From the NCBI RefSeq assembly GCF_040807025.1, contig NC_090943.1:21419213-21483212 (forward strand): a stretch of 64,000 nt of DNA, given 5' to 3'. The notes beneath the pieces were generated by a model. The model did not search any database. It was not told where the DNA came from and was given only the letters and a program-made list of their open reading frames with translations. This stretch comes from Struthio camelus. Lineage: Eukaryota; Chordata; Aves; Struthioniformes; Struthionidae. Positions 26,001 through 40,100 of the stretch are shown piece by piece (the first letter of the stretch is position 1; every line of letters starts with the position of its first letter). Position numbers and translations under genes: made by a program.

Positions 26001-27519
26001 TCCTGAGCACATGATGCAGTTGTGAGTACACAGCTATACGCCCTACCCTGCCTCCCATCTGCACCACAACTGCCCCCAGCCCTGTACAGTACTTCCACTC
26101 TCTCAGGGAAAATAATGACTTCAGATCCTTTGAGAGTCTCTGGAAGCCCTTGCATTACATTCTCTATTAGAAATTGTACAGGATTTGATTTTTAAATATC
26201 CATAATGCCTATGTGAAAATTTATTGGGCATTAAGCCTAGTGGAAAGATTGTTATGTTTTTCTACTAATGCCCTAGCATTAACAGTGTCAGAATAAAAAT
26301 ACCAAAAAGGAAAAGAAAAGGCACTTGGTAGAAATTAGTCAGTTCCAAAAGTTTATTCTGTTGTGGGCTAAGGGAATAATCGAGCAGGTATGGTTTATCT
26401 ATCAGCTTTCATGACACCAACAGTCTCTATCTCAGTTAGGACTCCACACAGTAAGGCACTGGGCATCATCCCCTGTTCCTCCTGTACAGAATTAGAGAGC
26501 ACCAAGGACCTCACACCAGGAACTCAGCCCTTTATAGAATTAAACCGTAACGCAAGATAGCCCATCAAGGCTTTCATAAACTGTTGAAGACGAGAACAAA
26601 AGAAAATAGTAATTTCGAATCTGGCAGAGAAAAAACACTTTAAATCATTTCCAACTGCAATAAGTCTTTGCTCCTGTTTTACAAGTAATAGCAGAGACTA
26701 TCTCTGTTTTATAACCTTACTCATTTAATACGTTTAAGAAAGACAGACAAGTTTCTCCTTTGCAGGGTTTTCAAATACTATCTTTCCCCTGTGGTTGCCA
26801 GTATTTCAACATCCCATTCCAGAATCACTCTTTGGAAAAAAAAATGCCACATACTAAGAGAAGAAAAATGGTTAAAAGAACAAAAAAAAAAGGTAAATGA
26901 CAATACCGTATTAGTTAATCAATAGTAACAGGCCATATGCTGCTCCCTGCTACTATGATACACCAGAGGAGTAAGCAGAATGTAGAAGTCTTTTCACACT
27001 GTAAAACAGGACAAAAATATTCCCAGAGTGTCCTACAGAGAGGCAAAAGCTAATATCTCCAATAACCTCTAGGTGGATGAGGTCTGCAAGTTCAAAACTG
27101 TCCAAGTTCCAAATGTGTTTGAACTTAATTCTGCAGCAATTTCTTCTCTGGAAGAGTAAGTACAGAGCAACCTTAGTCCCATCACTCAACTTAGAGGGAG
27201 TCACATATTCTCAGCTTTCCTCTCAAAGTGCTCAGAACTTTGTTAACAGTATTCCTTCAGCTAAGCAATTCTCGGCCCTTCCTGAGCCCCGCAAGACCTG
27301 CTGAGCCAAGTGGGGCAGCACCTCACAGGGTCCTTCCCGTTGGGCCAGTGGAAGTCCCAAGTTCACCCTGTCCCTTTCGAGAGGAATAAAGATGTATACA
27401 TCCAGCCATGTCCATCCCACTACAGTGAATCCTGCCTTAATGATGGGGACTTCTGCAGATGTACTATCAGGTGCATGGACCATAGCATCACTGTAACGTG
27501 CACAATGTGGCCTTTTTAT

Positions 27520-28066
27520 CGCAATCAGAACTCATTGCTTCTTTATTTTGTAGTTATAAACATGCTCAGAGATGCAAAAATCCCATCACTTTCTGAAAGG
27601 TAGTGATAGGAGATACCTCAGTGCAGAATGAATTCCACAATTGGGAAAAAGTGCTTTTTCTTTCATCAACTAGGGAAGCTCTAAACAATCCACAAAGGTA
27701 AAAGGGGAAAATGGATTAAGTACTGAGAAGGCTAAAATTTGAATTAGACAAACATTTCTTATGGAACGAAAAGCAAACTACTGATTCTACAAAGTTCCTG
27801 TGATAAATAATCACCCCTGTATGAAATTCCAGATATACTGGAACTAAGCACTAAGGTAGTGCAGTTAGAGGAAAACAAAAGGAACAAAAAAATCAGCAGT
27901 AATTTTACAAAGAACAAAATATATCTTTCTGGAAGTGCTGAGCTCTTTCAATGGTTCAAACAGCAGAATAAGATTTCACAATCTAGGAAGAGTTTCAATA
28001 GTTATATTTGAATTGCAGTCATAAAAGCATAAATGTGAAATACAGCTCTAATAAAAAAATTGAATT
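27520..28066 (-). other. SPAG6: Probable SPAG6 3' UTR with candidate poly(A) signal
   Basis: Downstream of the stop codon, the first AATAAA on the minus strand that I found is at 27547-27542 (plus-strand TTTATT), followed by a T/G-containing stretch. This would give a 3' UTR of roughly 0.5 kb. A further AATAAA lies near 26351-26356. The true cleavage site cannot be read from the sequence. Confidence 0.4.
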
Positions 28067-28133
28067 TTATAGAACTGGGTGGTAATTTTCCACCCTTTCC
28101 AGAAGAATCTCAGAATATCCAGGGGAATAATAC
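28067..28133 (-). CDS. SPAG6: SPAG6 last coding exon (exon 11) and stop
   Basis: The acceptor TTTCTCTTTCAG is strong. G completes the Arg codon from exon 10, followed by YYSPGYSEILLERVENYHPV and L, then TAA at 28069-28067. The mammalian C-terminus begins with the same YYSPGYS and ends PLNN, so this tail is one residue shorter and more diverged. The exon is too short for ordinary ORF finding and was located from the expected YYSPGYS motif. Confidence 0.92.
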
Positions 28134-31100
28134 CTGAAAGAGAAACATTTTTTTTGTGCATTAGACTACAAAGCATGTTCTGTGCTAAGCAATGAAACTC
28201 TGTCCATAAGTCTATTGATTAGGAAAAATCCTACCATTAAACACTGGTCAAGGAATTCTATACTTACTCCCTGACAGTACTTAAGAATCTGCTTTTTAAC
28301 TTACATTATAATTTACAGCTAGAAGTTGGGTTTTCAAAAAAATGCTTAGCTTCTTTTAGGGCACGTAGATAAGTGGCTAGTTTTTAGATAGGCTCAGCAG
28401 ACAACAGCATTGTCGTTACTGGGAAATGTAGTTGTTAACTGCTTGTGAAATTATGAGCTTTAACATAAAAGCATGAGTTTACACAGAACCATAGGCTGCC
28501 ATAGGAGAGTATTTTCCCGCTGCCCTTGAAACATAGGCACACATTCCAAAAACAAATGTGAAGCCCACATCAGTGTAAGTAACATTGATTCTGGAACAAA
28601 ATTTTATCAAAATCATCTTCTTTCTCTACTGCCAACTCATTGTGGAGATTATCCAATAGATTTTCTCTAGGGGAGAACCCTATGGTGCCATTAATGACTG
28701 GCTGCCATCCAGTTGGGTTTCAAAACAGACCAGGTGCAGGCTTCCAACACATAAGCGTCAGCAAAGTGGTATTTAGTTTTTGTTTTCCAGGTGAAACAGA
28801 GTATCTGAAATTTATTACTGTTTTATTCTAAAAATATACATCACAGCATATTTCTGGTTTTGCAGGCATGTAAGTCGTCATCTTTGAACCCTGGGAGCTT
28901 TAACTATAAGGACAGAGGAACACACTTCCATGCAATGCACACCAAACGTATTTAAGCAGAAATCCCCAATGTTTTCACATTAAGGAAGATCCATTCTCCT
29001 TGCATAATTTTCATTTTCTGGATGATTATGATTCCTGCATAATGTAATTCTTTTTAAAACTACTATTAGTTCTCCAACTGTAAAGCTAACTTTTCAATGC
29101 ATTGTTATCATCTTGAGTCTGCAAACAGCCTGAAATAACATCTCTCCAGGACAAATCCAGAGCTGGTGTTTATTACAGCAGCTGTGCCTCAGGCAGCAGA
29201 ACCAGCATCATTCTACTGCACAAAGAGGCAAGCAGGAGAGGCTTGAAGGGGCCTTTTTTATTACATCACAGGCTACTTGAGTAACCTTGTTTTGTTTATA
29301 GAAAAAAACCCCATTTGTAACATAGATAAACATTAATTATATCCAGAAAAGCATAAGCAAATGTCCTTTTTCCCTCAGAAGTATCCATATTTACAATTAC
29401 AGAATAAAGTTCCCTTATGATTTTGCTTTTGTCCATTTGACAGCCTTGACTGACTTTTTCTTGTGGAGACAAACAGGGCTTCATTTTGCGTCATTTAGTT
29501 TGTAGCTACTATTAGCTGAAAGAACTCTGTTGCTATAATTAGAAATGATAATGTAGATTTTTCAGAGCCTGTAGAGGGAGTGCAAGAGTACAACATCCTT
29601 TTGATGTGTTGATGGAAGGAAGGACTGGTAAATAGATATCTAGAATCCAGGAGGACATTTCTCTCATTATTACAATTTAGGATGGTGACATTTTGACTGT
29701 AAGCTATTTAATAGTGTTTCTGTATTCATTAAGGGCAAAGTTCACCTTGGTGCAGACAGCTGGTGTATGGTCCTTTTGTATAACACTTAAGCCTCATGAT
29801 GAGGCTGAGGGTGGGGGGAGGAAGGGCAGCTGGGGGCAGAGCAACCGCACAGCAGAGCCCCTGGACCCTCTGTACAGCAGCAGAAGTTTCAAAGGAGCCT
29901 CCGAAACACTAGTTCATACAGGCTCTTAGGGAGGTCAAGGATGTAACCAAAGATCCACTAGTACCTGTATTTTGTGGCCTGAGACACCCACAGATAAGGT
30001 ACTGCGACAAAGTAAACTTCCCCCAGATATTCACAGCTATCAGCGAGATTGGGCTGAAGCCTCACAGTTTGTCTGGACAGAGTGGGACTGACTTCCCAGC
30101 TCCCTGCAAGAGCCTGATTATTTGGGTTTTGTTTAGAGACAAAGAAATTTGATCCCCAAAACAATTAAAAAAGAGAAAGTGTTCAAAAGTACATATCTAA
30201 CTTTTGCTGTTACCGCTGCAATTACTAGTGAGGCAGCTAACCAAAGGTTATGCCGTTTAATAAGAACAAAATCCACATGGGAGTTAAACTAGTATTTTAA
30301 ATCCTTGCTTTCTGTTGTTCCTGTGAAGAACATCTAACAATGGTAAATATGAATTGCTTAGATTTTCCATACCTTACTATTTCCTCTGGATAGCAATTGT
30401 TAATAGTGTTGATGTACTCCTGAAGAAGTGACCCAGGCTCTGCTTTTATCTCTTGAACCTTTTTCAGACCACCAGTTGTTACAAAGAGACGACGCGCTTT
30501 GCTGTCATGTGGCAGCACCTATACACAAAAAAGTACATAATAAAAACATGATTTTTTTTAAAAGGAATCTTTGTTCTACTAGACTCAAATATTGTTTATT
30601 TGTTTTTAATTCAGAGGATGGATAAAATGGAACACATCAGAGGTGCAACTTCTGTAACGACTACTATATTTTAACATGCAGTTGGACAGGAAAAATGAAA
30701 TCATAAACCAGCCCTTTATGATTGTAGCATAATTTAACATGTACTTTAAAACATAACATATATAAAAATATTGAATATTTATCTTTATGTAAATAGTATT
30801 TCTTAAATTATTCCTACAGAGACAATATGGTTGTGGAGATTAAATATATAATGGAAACAGAATACTAACATGGAATAACAACAGCATCTGTTCCACTTAA
30901 ACCAAGTTATTCATGTGTTTTATGTCAATTCCCACAATTTAATTGTAGAGCGGAATTTTATATCATTATAATGATCTAGTATAGATTATTGCATGGAAAC
31001 AATACTGAGAATTCTTGCAAGTGAACAATGCAGCCTTGAGGCATTACATGTTACTATTAAATTCCTAGATATTAAAATCACACAGCACACTGTGTAGTCA

Positions 31101-34100
31101 TGGAAGCCTTTTACAAACACACACATACACACACACAAAGCAAAAATGTTGAGTTTCTGCAGCCAAAGGGGATGAGAAGCAGAAACGATCAAACAATACA
31201 TTCTGCACTCCCGGAGTGATGCCAACACGCAGTTTTGTCCAGAGGACAGAGGAGAGGGAGGCAGGGGCTGGGCCAGGCAAGGAAGAATGACAACATGTAG
31301 TCCATAGGCCCACAGGGCTGTAATAATATTAAAAAAAAATGCAAAATGTCAACAAAACCACAAATGGGTTTAAAACCAACTCTGTGAGCTACATACTATG
31401 TAGGCAAAAACATTTTGTAAGCATTCAAACAAGCTGGACAAATGAAACCATAAATTTGAGTGTATCTCTGCATAAAACAGAGCCTTCAAGGTTGACAGGA
31501 CTGCCTAAAAGGATAGAGGAAGAGAAGGATGAGATTTCTGTCATGTATATCGGCCAACAGCCTTAATTTCTCTGGTCCCTCTACGCTGTAGAAAATCAAC
31601 AAGCAGGCAAAGAAAAACAGGGGAGCACCGAGCCCTCTCCCTGTGGCATGCTCCACACAAGGGTCAGAACAACTGAGATCCTTTCATGCTGGGAACTGGA
31701 AAACTGGCTCCCACAGCAAGAGCTGCCAAGGAGGGACTAGCAGTGAGACAGGACACAGCACTTCCCCTGCCTTCCTCCTCCACACTGGGACTCCTAGGCC
31801 GCTCTCTGGGTAAGAGAGTAGAAAATTCTCTTGGAAGAGGTCCTAAAGATAGACAGCACCTCTGAGACACAATCCCTTCTGCTAGTCTGAACTAAGACAG
31901 CAGAGCTCTGCAAAGACCCTGAGAAGGGTAACGCGTAAATGATACAGTGCAGCACCGAGAACAGAGAGCTTCCCACTCTGAAAGACAGCTCAGAAAATAA
32001 TGCTTTTACTGTGCTATAAATAAGCTGGCAAAAGCAACACTCCTCAGGTGTAAGAACAGGAAATTTCTAAGTTATGGTGCAGGAGATACAAAGGCTTTTG
32101 CTGCAAAGAACTTAATTTTAAATGTATACCTTAGAACCGCAAATACCAGGCAAGCATAGCTTGTTTAATTCAATGTAGGAAGAGAAGAAAAATGAAAATA
32201 AACAAACATCAGCTAATATGAAGGGTGCAAAACCACTTCAACAGTGAATGACACTCAAATCTATACCCTGGGTAACCAATTACTATGCACTCAACTCATT
32301 AATAGCTCCAGTCAGGACACAGAAGCAAAATGCAATGGATTCTGGACAAATTTCTTTGTACAGACTTAGCAAGAAGACCAGACAAACCTAACTGTAGCAA
32401 TCTAGTTAGGAATATAAACAGTATTGCTTCCAGATCCGTGGCAATCAGAACTGAATAATATCTAGAGCGTTTCATCCGGCCATTTCCAGAAAGAACACCT
32501 CACCAAGAGGGTCTTGTACACCCTGCTAATGGATTATACCATGCAGTATTTCACTAAAGAAAGGTCTATAGTTGAGCAGGATTCCCAACAGCTGGTAAAC
32601 ATAACAGACATTGGAAATCTCCTGATTAGTCAGTAATTACTTTTATAATTTGAAATACTTTGATTAAATTGTATCACTTTCTACATGCTGCACTCAAATC
32701 AGCAATTTACTTAATAATAAATGGTTTCAAATTTGATAGGGATGAGAAAAGATTTCATATTCTTGGACTTCCTTAGTTATTGGGATTGAAAATTAGTAAG
32801 GACAGAAATAGGAAAGCCTTTACTCTACATTATTATAAAATACCTGATTTAAGTCACTCCTGTACAGACCACTTGCATTTTTTCTAAAACAAATGTGACT
32901 CGGGTCTATGTGATACATTGACTCAGCAAAATTATTTGCACGAGAGTTAATATTCCACTTAATCACAGAGGCAAGCAGGAAAAAACCCACCTGACTTATA
33001 AACAACCGTTTTCCCTCTGTCTAGAATGAATTATGACAGGTTCCAGATAAAAAAAGTATCTAGCTTTTTCAGACAAAAGAGCATGATGCTCCAAACTGTT
33101 TCTGAAGGGGATGCTTGAGGATCCTGAGAAAACAGCTGAGACTGCCTTCAGAGACACTTCGTGGTTGGAATGGTAACTTCCTTGCTAAATGGAAAACAAT
33201 TAACCTATTACCCATCAAGTAGAGCTTTTTCTTACCTTGCTGAACTGCCCAACAATATGCTTCAGAATATTGGGAGGGGCATCATGCAGCAAAGGTTCAA
33301 GTGCTGGAAGATATGTGCACTTCTGCAGGATGTTCTTTAAGGCTTTTTTAGTCTATTCAAATGCAAAATAAAATTTCGCTAGTAAGACATCAGTGAAACA
33401 ACAACAAGAAATCACGATACACATCACTGAAGTCTGATCAAAAAAGCAAATTGATCAGAATTCTCAAAGAGCATTTTCTGAATAAAAACTATGATAACCA
33501 TCAGGTTACTTAATGAAGAATCAATTTTCTACTTAGATTTATTAAGCCTCAAAACCTACAGTGCATTGTATACTTATTATGTTATCTACGGTCAAAGTAA
33601 TGGCAATTTTCCTTTTACTACAATGGAAGCAGGAGCAGGCCCTTTAAGTAAATTGAACTACTGTAATATAATAAGAAAGCTAAATCAAACCACATTTTAA
33701 AAGATCGTATTTTAGAAGTGGCTTATTAGGAGAGCCTGTTGGTCTGGGATAGCAGCACAGTGCACTGCCATCCAGGAAGAGACAGAAAGAGAGAGAGAGA
33801 AGCAGTTGTATAGCCGTGCCTAGATTCTGAACATGAGACATGATGCTGGCTACTACAAACAGTAATGACCTAATTGTGTAGGTTTATAGGTTCAGTCTTG
33901 ATATTTCGGTGACCACTGAAAATGACTACGCAAAAGTTGTCTTCTTATTTTGCAGCTCTGAAATTTATTATACTCCAGTGGAACGTAAAGGGGCACAGAG
34001 CAATATGGGAGACCATATCCTGTCATATTATGCTCTTAAGTCAGTTCATTTACTGTCATACACAAATATACTTCAACAAATTCCAACTTTACTAATTCCT

Positions 34101-37100
34101 ATGCTAGGAAGGCCCTAAATGTGAGCAGTTCTATGTTTCCAAAAGCAGGACCTTAAGTTTTTGTTACTGTTTTATTATGATAGTAAAAATGTGAACAAAT
34201 CTGAACATAGTACAACACTCGGTACAAAAGACTATACTTCTCCAAAAGGCACATATTTAAAAATTGGACAATCAAGAGAAATTATAGCATTTCTGGGAGA
34301 AAGCAGCTCTGACCTAAACTGTGAAGAAGGAAATGAGGGACTATGCAGCTGTGGCTCTGTCATACGATTTGGCAACATGCACATGCATTAGGACCAACCA
34401 GGCCTAATAAATGATTGAAAACCTCTTGAGCACCCTCCACCCAGGCAATTTGTCTCAGCAAACATCAATAAAAGTGTATACCATTCAGCAGTTTTCAAGC
34501 ACCTATACCTGTTGGTTACAATAAATATCTCATATTGCAGATATTGGTGAATATACTTGCTTTCACTTGAAGATCTTCTGAACTGTGTGTTTCCATATAC
34601 AGAGAAAGCAGTATAGGTAACACATTTGCTACTGCCACAGCACGTGCATGCTCAGGAGTATGTCTTCCAACCTGTCCCAAGGCCCAAGCAGCTGCTGCCT
34701 TAATATGATCTTCATTTTCTTCTATCAAGCAGGTACACAGTGGTGGTATTCCCTGTAGTATTCATCAAAAGCACAACCTTTACAAATCTAGACCAGGGAA
34801 GAACAACTTTAAACTGATATAGATCATTAGAAAATGTTTCTCCATTTCCATCAGATGCTGATGCTGTCATTGTTTTTTTAAACATCACAATCAGCAAGAA
34901 TTTGTAATAATCTTTACAAATCTAGTTGAAAGATAGATTGAAAGACAGTTGAAAGACAAATTCAATACTCTAAATCAGAAGGCAGTTTGAGCTAACACAT
35001 CAACTTTAAAGGATCCAAGGAATAGATGACACAATTCAGGCTGTACTAAGAGTAAAGGCTTTGGTTTTGTCACACCAAAAATACAAAAATTCTGGTGCTT
35101 ATGAATCCATGAAAGAAGTTTAAGATCAGAAGGGCTCCATCATTAAATTATCTAACTTTTTGTGTGCCACTATCCACAGCACTAAATTTCACTTCATAAA
35201 CCCTTTCTTGAATCCAGTAGCTCATGTTAGCACATTCAATAACTTCCAGAAAGGCTTGATTTGAAGACATCAAGGGATGTAGAATACTTCACTTTCATCC
35301 AGCTGTAACTGAAGTTCTTCTGGTTCCATGTCACAGTCTTTATCCTTTCTCCACAAGATTATGGAGCCATTCAGTCACTGGTATTTTATGACCAGGAAGT
35401 ACTTAAACAGCAGTCCTTTCACAATACTTTAGGTATAGTAACTGTAGAAGACCTTTTTCACCCCCTGAATCATTTTTGAGTCTTCTCTGCACCCTCTTCA
35501 AGATTCTTTTCAAATGCAGACAAGAGAACTATATGCAGTACTCCTGTGTGGTATCACTAGTAGTGCAGATAGATTAACCTCTCTCTTCCAGTAACGGTCC
35601 ATCTTCCACTCTTTAATACATCAAAGGACTGAACTGTCTTTTTTGCCACAGCACTGCAGCAGAAGACTACACTGAAGCGTTTGTCCATTTTGACCCCAAA
35701 AACCATTCTTCTGAATTCATCCTTTCTAAGATACAGTCCTTCAGTATGTCTTTACACCATATCAGGTATGTCTTTAAACCATATCATCTTAGATGTGTAT
35801 CTGCATCCGGTTACACCAAAGTGGCTCCCTTTCAGATGGTTCCGATTCACCAAGCCATGCCTTCGGCATTACATACCACCCCACAAAGTTTGGCTTAATC
35901 TGGAAAAAAAATCTTTAAAACTGGGATTTGGGTTGGTTTGGGGGATTTAGGGGATCATTCATGAAAATCTTTAGTGTAATGAGGGTTTGCATGCAGGCCT
36001 ACAAATCGCTCACCGCACTTCCATTCAGTTCTGGCTGCAACCATTAATACTCTTCAAATTTTGTCAGTTAGGTGCTTCCTTATCAGCTTAAGCCTAGATT
36101 CATTCCATGTAACTCGAAGCACTTAACAGCAGAAGCATATTTGCTCTAGGCATCCCTATCTATTGCTAGTGGAGAGACACAAACACCTCCAGAGAAGAGG
36201 GGCCTCCAGAGAAGGGTGAGCCAGAAGCGTCTCTCTTCAGCTTTTCAAATGCAGAAGAGAACTATTTTTGAACAATTCTACCCTTTGTGCATAATTATGA
36301 ATGTTATGTTGTACCAATTTCCTTTTTTTACCTTGTATTTCTATTAGAAGACATTTCTGTTCCTCAGTTTTTATTGTTTCATTGTTTCCATTCAGACAGT
36401 AAATTTAAAATGACTGACAGCGTAGGAATGGGCCGACAATGCCCAGTGAAACTACTTCCTTCCTCCTGCCATTTTGTAGTTAACATTATTCACACCAGAA
36501 TATTATGTCAGGCACTAATTCCACCTATTGCAGATGCTACAGATTCTCACCCTTCTATATTATTGCCCAGCAGAATTCATTTAAACCTGAAAGCGTATAG
36601 CATCAAGCTTATCTCACTTGAAATATCACTTGCACAACTGAATCAAACTATGCTACATTTCAGAAACCAAGATTTTTACAAGTCTGAAGACTTCTGCTGC
36701 AAGGATACTCTAGCAGTACTAGCATAGTAATGTTAGTGCAATTAAAAATGTGCCATTAAACATTCTTCTTTCAAAATGGGTTTTGACGTAGCCACAAAAA
36801 TTCATTTTAAGAGGAAACAGACCACAGGAATTCACCAATTCATTTATTTTCTGTACCTGGTCAATTGCAACAAAGAGAAATCATTTACTGGAGTACAAAT
36901 GGACGTCCACAAACTAATCCATCACAACATTTTACAAAAGTTTCAACTTCATAAGGTAGTGAAGTCTACCTGGTAGACCAGGTAACCACATACTTTCAGA
37001 TATGGCAAGTGACTATATTTTTTAAAAGTGCATTCATTAACAGCAAGTGTGTAATTCCGTCTCTGAATACATGCTCTGCCTATGTGCATTTGTGTCTCTT

Positions 37101-40100
37101 TCTCAGAATGCCACTGAAGAATTATAGGAAGAAGACAAAGTGATAGCTAACCTTGGAGATGATCACTGCCATTGACAGGTTCTCTGAATGAGCTGCTACA
37201 TAGCCAAGCATCATGATGCCAGGCAGTCTCACAGTCCCTCTGCAGCTGCCAATACAATCAATCACAGCAGCAACTCCACCTGCATTTACTATAAGCTGTG
37301 AAAGCTGAAAAGATAAATCAAAGAGATTAGATACTGTGAAGTATCTACAGGCATAAAGCACTACATTAGAGGAGTCTTTAACTGTATCACTCCTGATTTA
37401 CAAAATAGAACTGGAATAAGACTGATGCACCACACCAATTGTTGGGCACTGACTGCACCATGAAATTCACAGCAATGAAACTGTTTCGCTACACTGTTTG
37501 CGACTGACTTTATAGCAAGGAAATCAGGATTCTGAATTCCTGATGTCAAATAGCATGGAATGACATATTCTCAACTCCATTAGCATACACCAAAGAATCA
37601 TGCAATGAAAGCGTAATACATGAACGACTTTAAAGACGTGCCTACTGAGCCACATATTCTTTTATACTAGCGCCCACTATTTTCTGAGCAAACAGCAGAT
37701 GAACAGTGCAGGGACAGAGGTAAAGGCCCATTTCTTCTGTCACCTGCACGCTGGATAACCTCTGCTGCTGCCTAACAGCTCTTGTGGGTTCCCCCACTGA
37801 GGCATGAAGCCAAAAACAACTGTCACGGCTGCTCAAAATCAGCTGGGACTACACCCTTCTGCCATGTTATAGCGCCCTAAAAAAGGTGTCCAGGGAACAT
37901 GCTTGATAGGCAATGGAGCTTGTCCTAGAATAGCAAGGCTATAATTTGACATAAATGATCATCAGATCTACAGTCTGATGCCTACTGTATAGATAAAGCT
38001 CCGTTTTTTTCTAAAGCTTTTTTTTTTTTCTAAATGGCATCACTTCTCACATCACTTGAGGGTCAGCAGTAGAGTATATATGATATCAATAATATATAGA
38101 AATTAACATGATTTCATATTGTGATCATTTCCTGGTATATTGCAGGTAAAATCATGTTTTTACAAAGTTTCCAAAGCAAAAGAAACATATTCTTAAAAGT
38201 TAGAACTAAATGCACAAAACTTAGCCATTTGGAGTTCCAATCCAGTTGACTTCTATAAACATGAAATCCACTGTAGCCTTGAAGCCATTAAAACAGGATT
38301 GTTTTATTCATGAAACAGCTAGATGAAATGTAAAGCTATTACTTAGGAAGCACAGTTCACATGACTGCCAACTGCAGCTGTTGAGGGCCAAGTCCCATGT
38401 CTGCGCACAGCCATGTGCACTTCAGTACACAGAGCTCCAGCACGGATGCAGTCCCTGCTGCTGTGAGCCTCACACCTCTCTACAAGTCTCCCAGATCCTG
38501 ACCTTCACACGCATTTTACTGCCTGTGCAGCCAGACAGCAGAGACCCAAAAGCCAGAATGTTACAGGCCAGACACAGCCAACTACTGTGCAAATATTGTC
38601 TCTGCTGTAACATGTGTTACTCCAGCAGAGCTGTCTCGAGAGGCGCAGGGCTCACTCGCATTCTGAAGTCGACAACGTGGACTGGGACCTTCCACAGAGA
38701 GTCACCCAGATGCTTTCTGCAGCTCCTTAGGGAGCTGCGAAAGCAGCCGTTCCACTTGCACAGAGGATCCCGTGCGAGTACCTCTTGTGACTCTATCTAG
38801 AGCCTCGTGAGTTCAGCGTCTAGCTTCTAATGCTGTTGCTTGCCTTTGATAATCATCATCTCATCACTTGTTTGAGAAAGTCAAGTTTCCCCCATTGTGA
38901 GATGCAGAGAGAAAGTAACAAGAGAGCAACCTTTAATAACCAATAGCTTAATAACCAACAGGCTGAAGAAACAGCAGCACAATCTTCATGCTTAAACACT
39001 TCTCAACTGTTAAGCTAGAAGTATGATTTTGGAAGGGCTATGTTCAGCATTAGTGTGTTCTACTATATTACATTGTTTTATTTCATTTCAGAGTCTCATT
39101 TAGAGCCTTTTAATTGATTCTACAGTCTGACAGATTCACACAGTTGTAATTATTTAAGTTTTTCCTGTTTAGTTTGTATTCACTTTAGCAAATATGCCCC
39201 CTTCCCACATCTCTTATTGGCAAAAAGATGCAAATGCTGGGACCCAGATCACAGAATCAAGCTAATACAAGAAATACCACCAGTTTAATAATAAAGTGAA
39301 TTTTTGACCTTTCTTGTCACTGAAAAAATAATGAAGATATGACCCTGCAGCCCAAAATATTAAAAGAGGGACACACACCACGTATTATTGTTACAGCATG
39401 TTCTTGCGATCTGTAAGCCAGTATCAGGATTTCTGTGAGGATTAACTTACGATTTTTTAAAATGTCTACAGCTGACAGTACTGTCAGTCTAAAACTTCTT
39501 CTCTGCACTAATATCTGATAGAATGAAATATCCAGGTATGTGTTACATGATTCCCAATTCCCTAACCCCATTCATATATCTCATACATCAGCAAGCATTT
39601 CCACCTTTTTCCAGTAAATAAGCCAAATTGCTTTTTGAAAGGAAGGGCAAATAGCTAAATGACAAAATATTCCTGTATTTTATTTAAAGTATAGCATCTA
39701 ACGATATGACCTTGTATTTGCATTTTCAAGGTTTTACCTCAGGCGTATGCTTTGCTATCTCTCTAATTAAAGTTGCACCATTTTTCTTGACATATTCATC
39801 TGAGTCCTTCAGGCATGTGAGCACAACTGGGAAAATTTCTGCTTCAACCACCAACTCTGCAAGATCCACTGAATGTTTTGCTATTTGACTTAGAGCTGAC
39901 AGCACCTGACGCTAGTAAATAAAAATTGTTATAAAATGAGCATCATACGAACAGCCTGCAACACACACTCCTCCTGCATACAAGAATCTATGGCATCAAG
40001 GAAAACAAAGCAGGATAGGGAAAACAATTACAGCTATTTTACAACTCACTGAGTCAATTCATGCATGAATATAATGGCATAGAACATTCACTGGTTCCTG

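Larger units (their letters stand above)
17840..27510. other. Intergenic 3' of SPAG6, no gene seen
   Basis: Unique-looking AT-rich sequence with an 18-A run at 20678-20695, a GC-richer patch at 21310-21560 and a duplicated palindrome at 23035-23082. No protein-coding exon, tRNA or known small RNA is recognised on either strand. Confidence 0.6.
34753..37151 (-). other. SPAG6: SPAG6 intron 7 (2.4 kb)
   Basis: Donor AAG|GTTAGC, acceptor CTACAG|GGA. About 700 bp of it is an antisense-to-plus CR1 relic (35098-35800). A 146-codon plus-strand ORF at 36287-36727 is judged spurious. Confidence 0.85.

Noticed and set aside
1..27500. Search for PIP4K2A exons expected downstream of SPAG6 by mammalian synteny
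   Set aside because: None of the open frames resembles the kinase or its C-terminus. The gene probably lies further left, beyond the window.
34554..34557. GT donor alternative for SPAG6 exon 8 (AAAGCAA|GTATAT)
   Set aside because: Joining to the exon 9 acceptor would shift the frame and create an immediate TAA. The GC donor four bases earlier preserves the conserved protein.
36287..36727. 146-codon plus-strand ORF inside SPAG6 intron 7
   Set aside because: No recognisable domain, ordinary intronic composition and no splice or promoter context. Length is within chance for this window.
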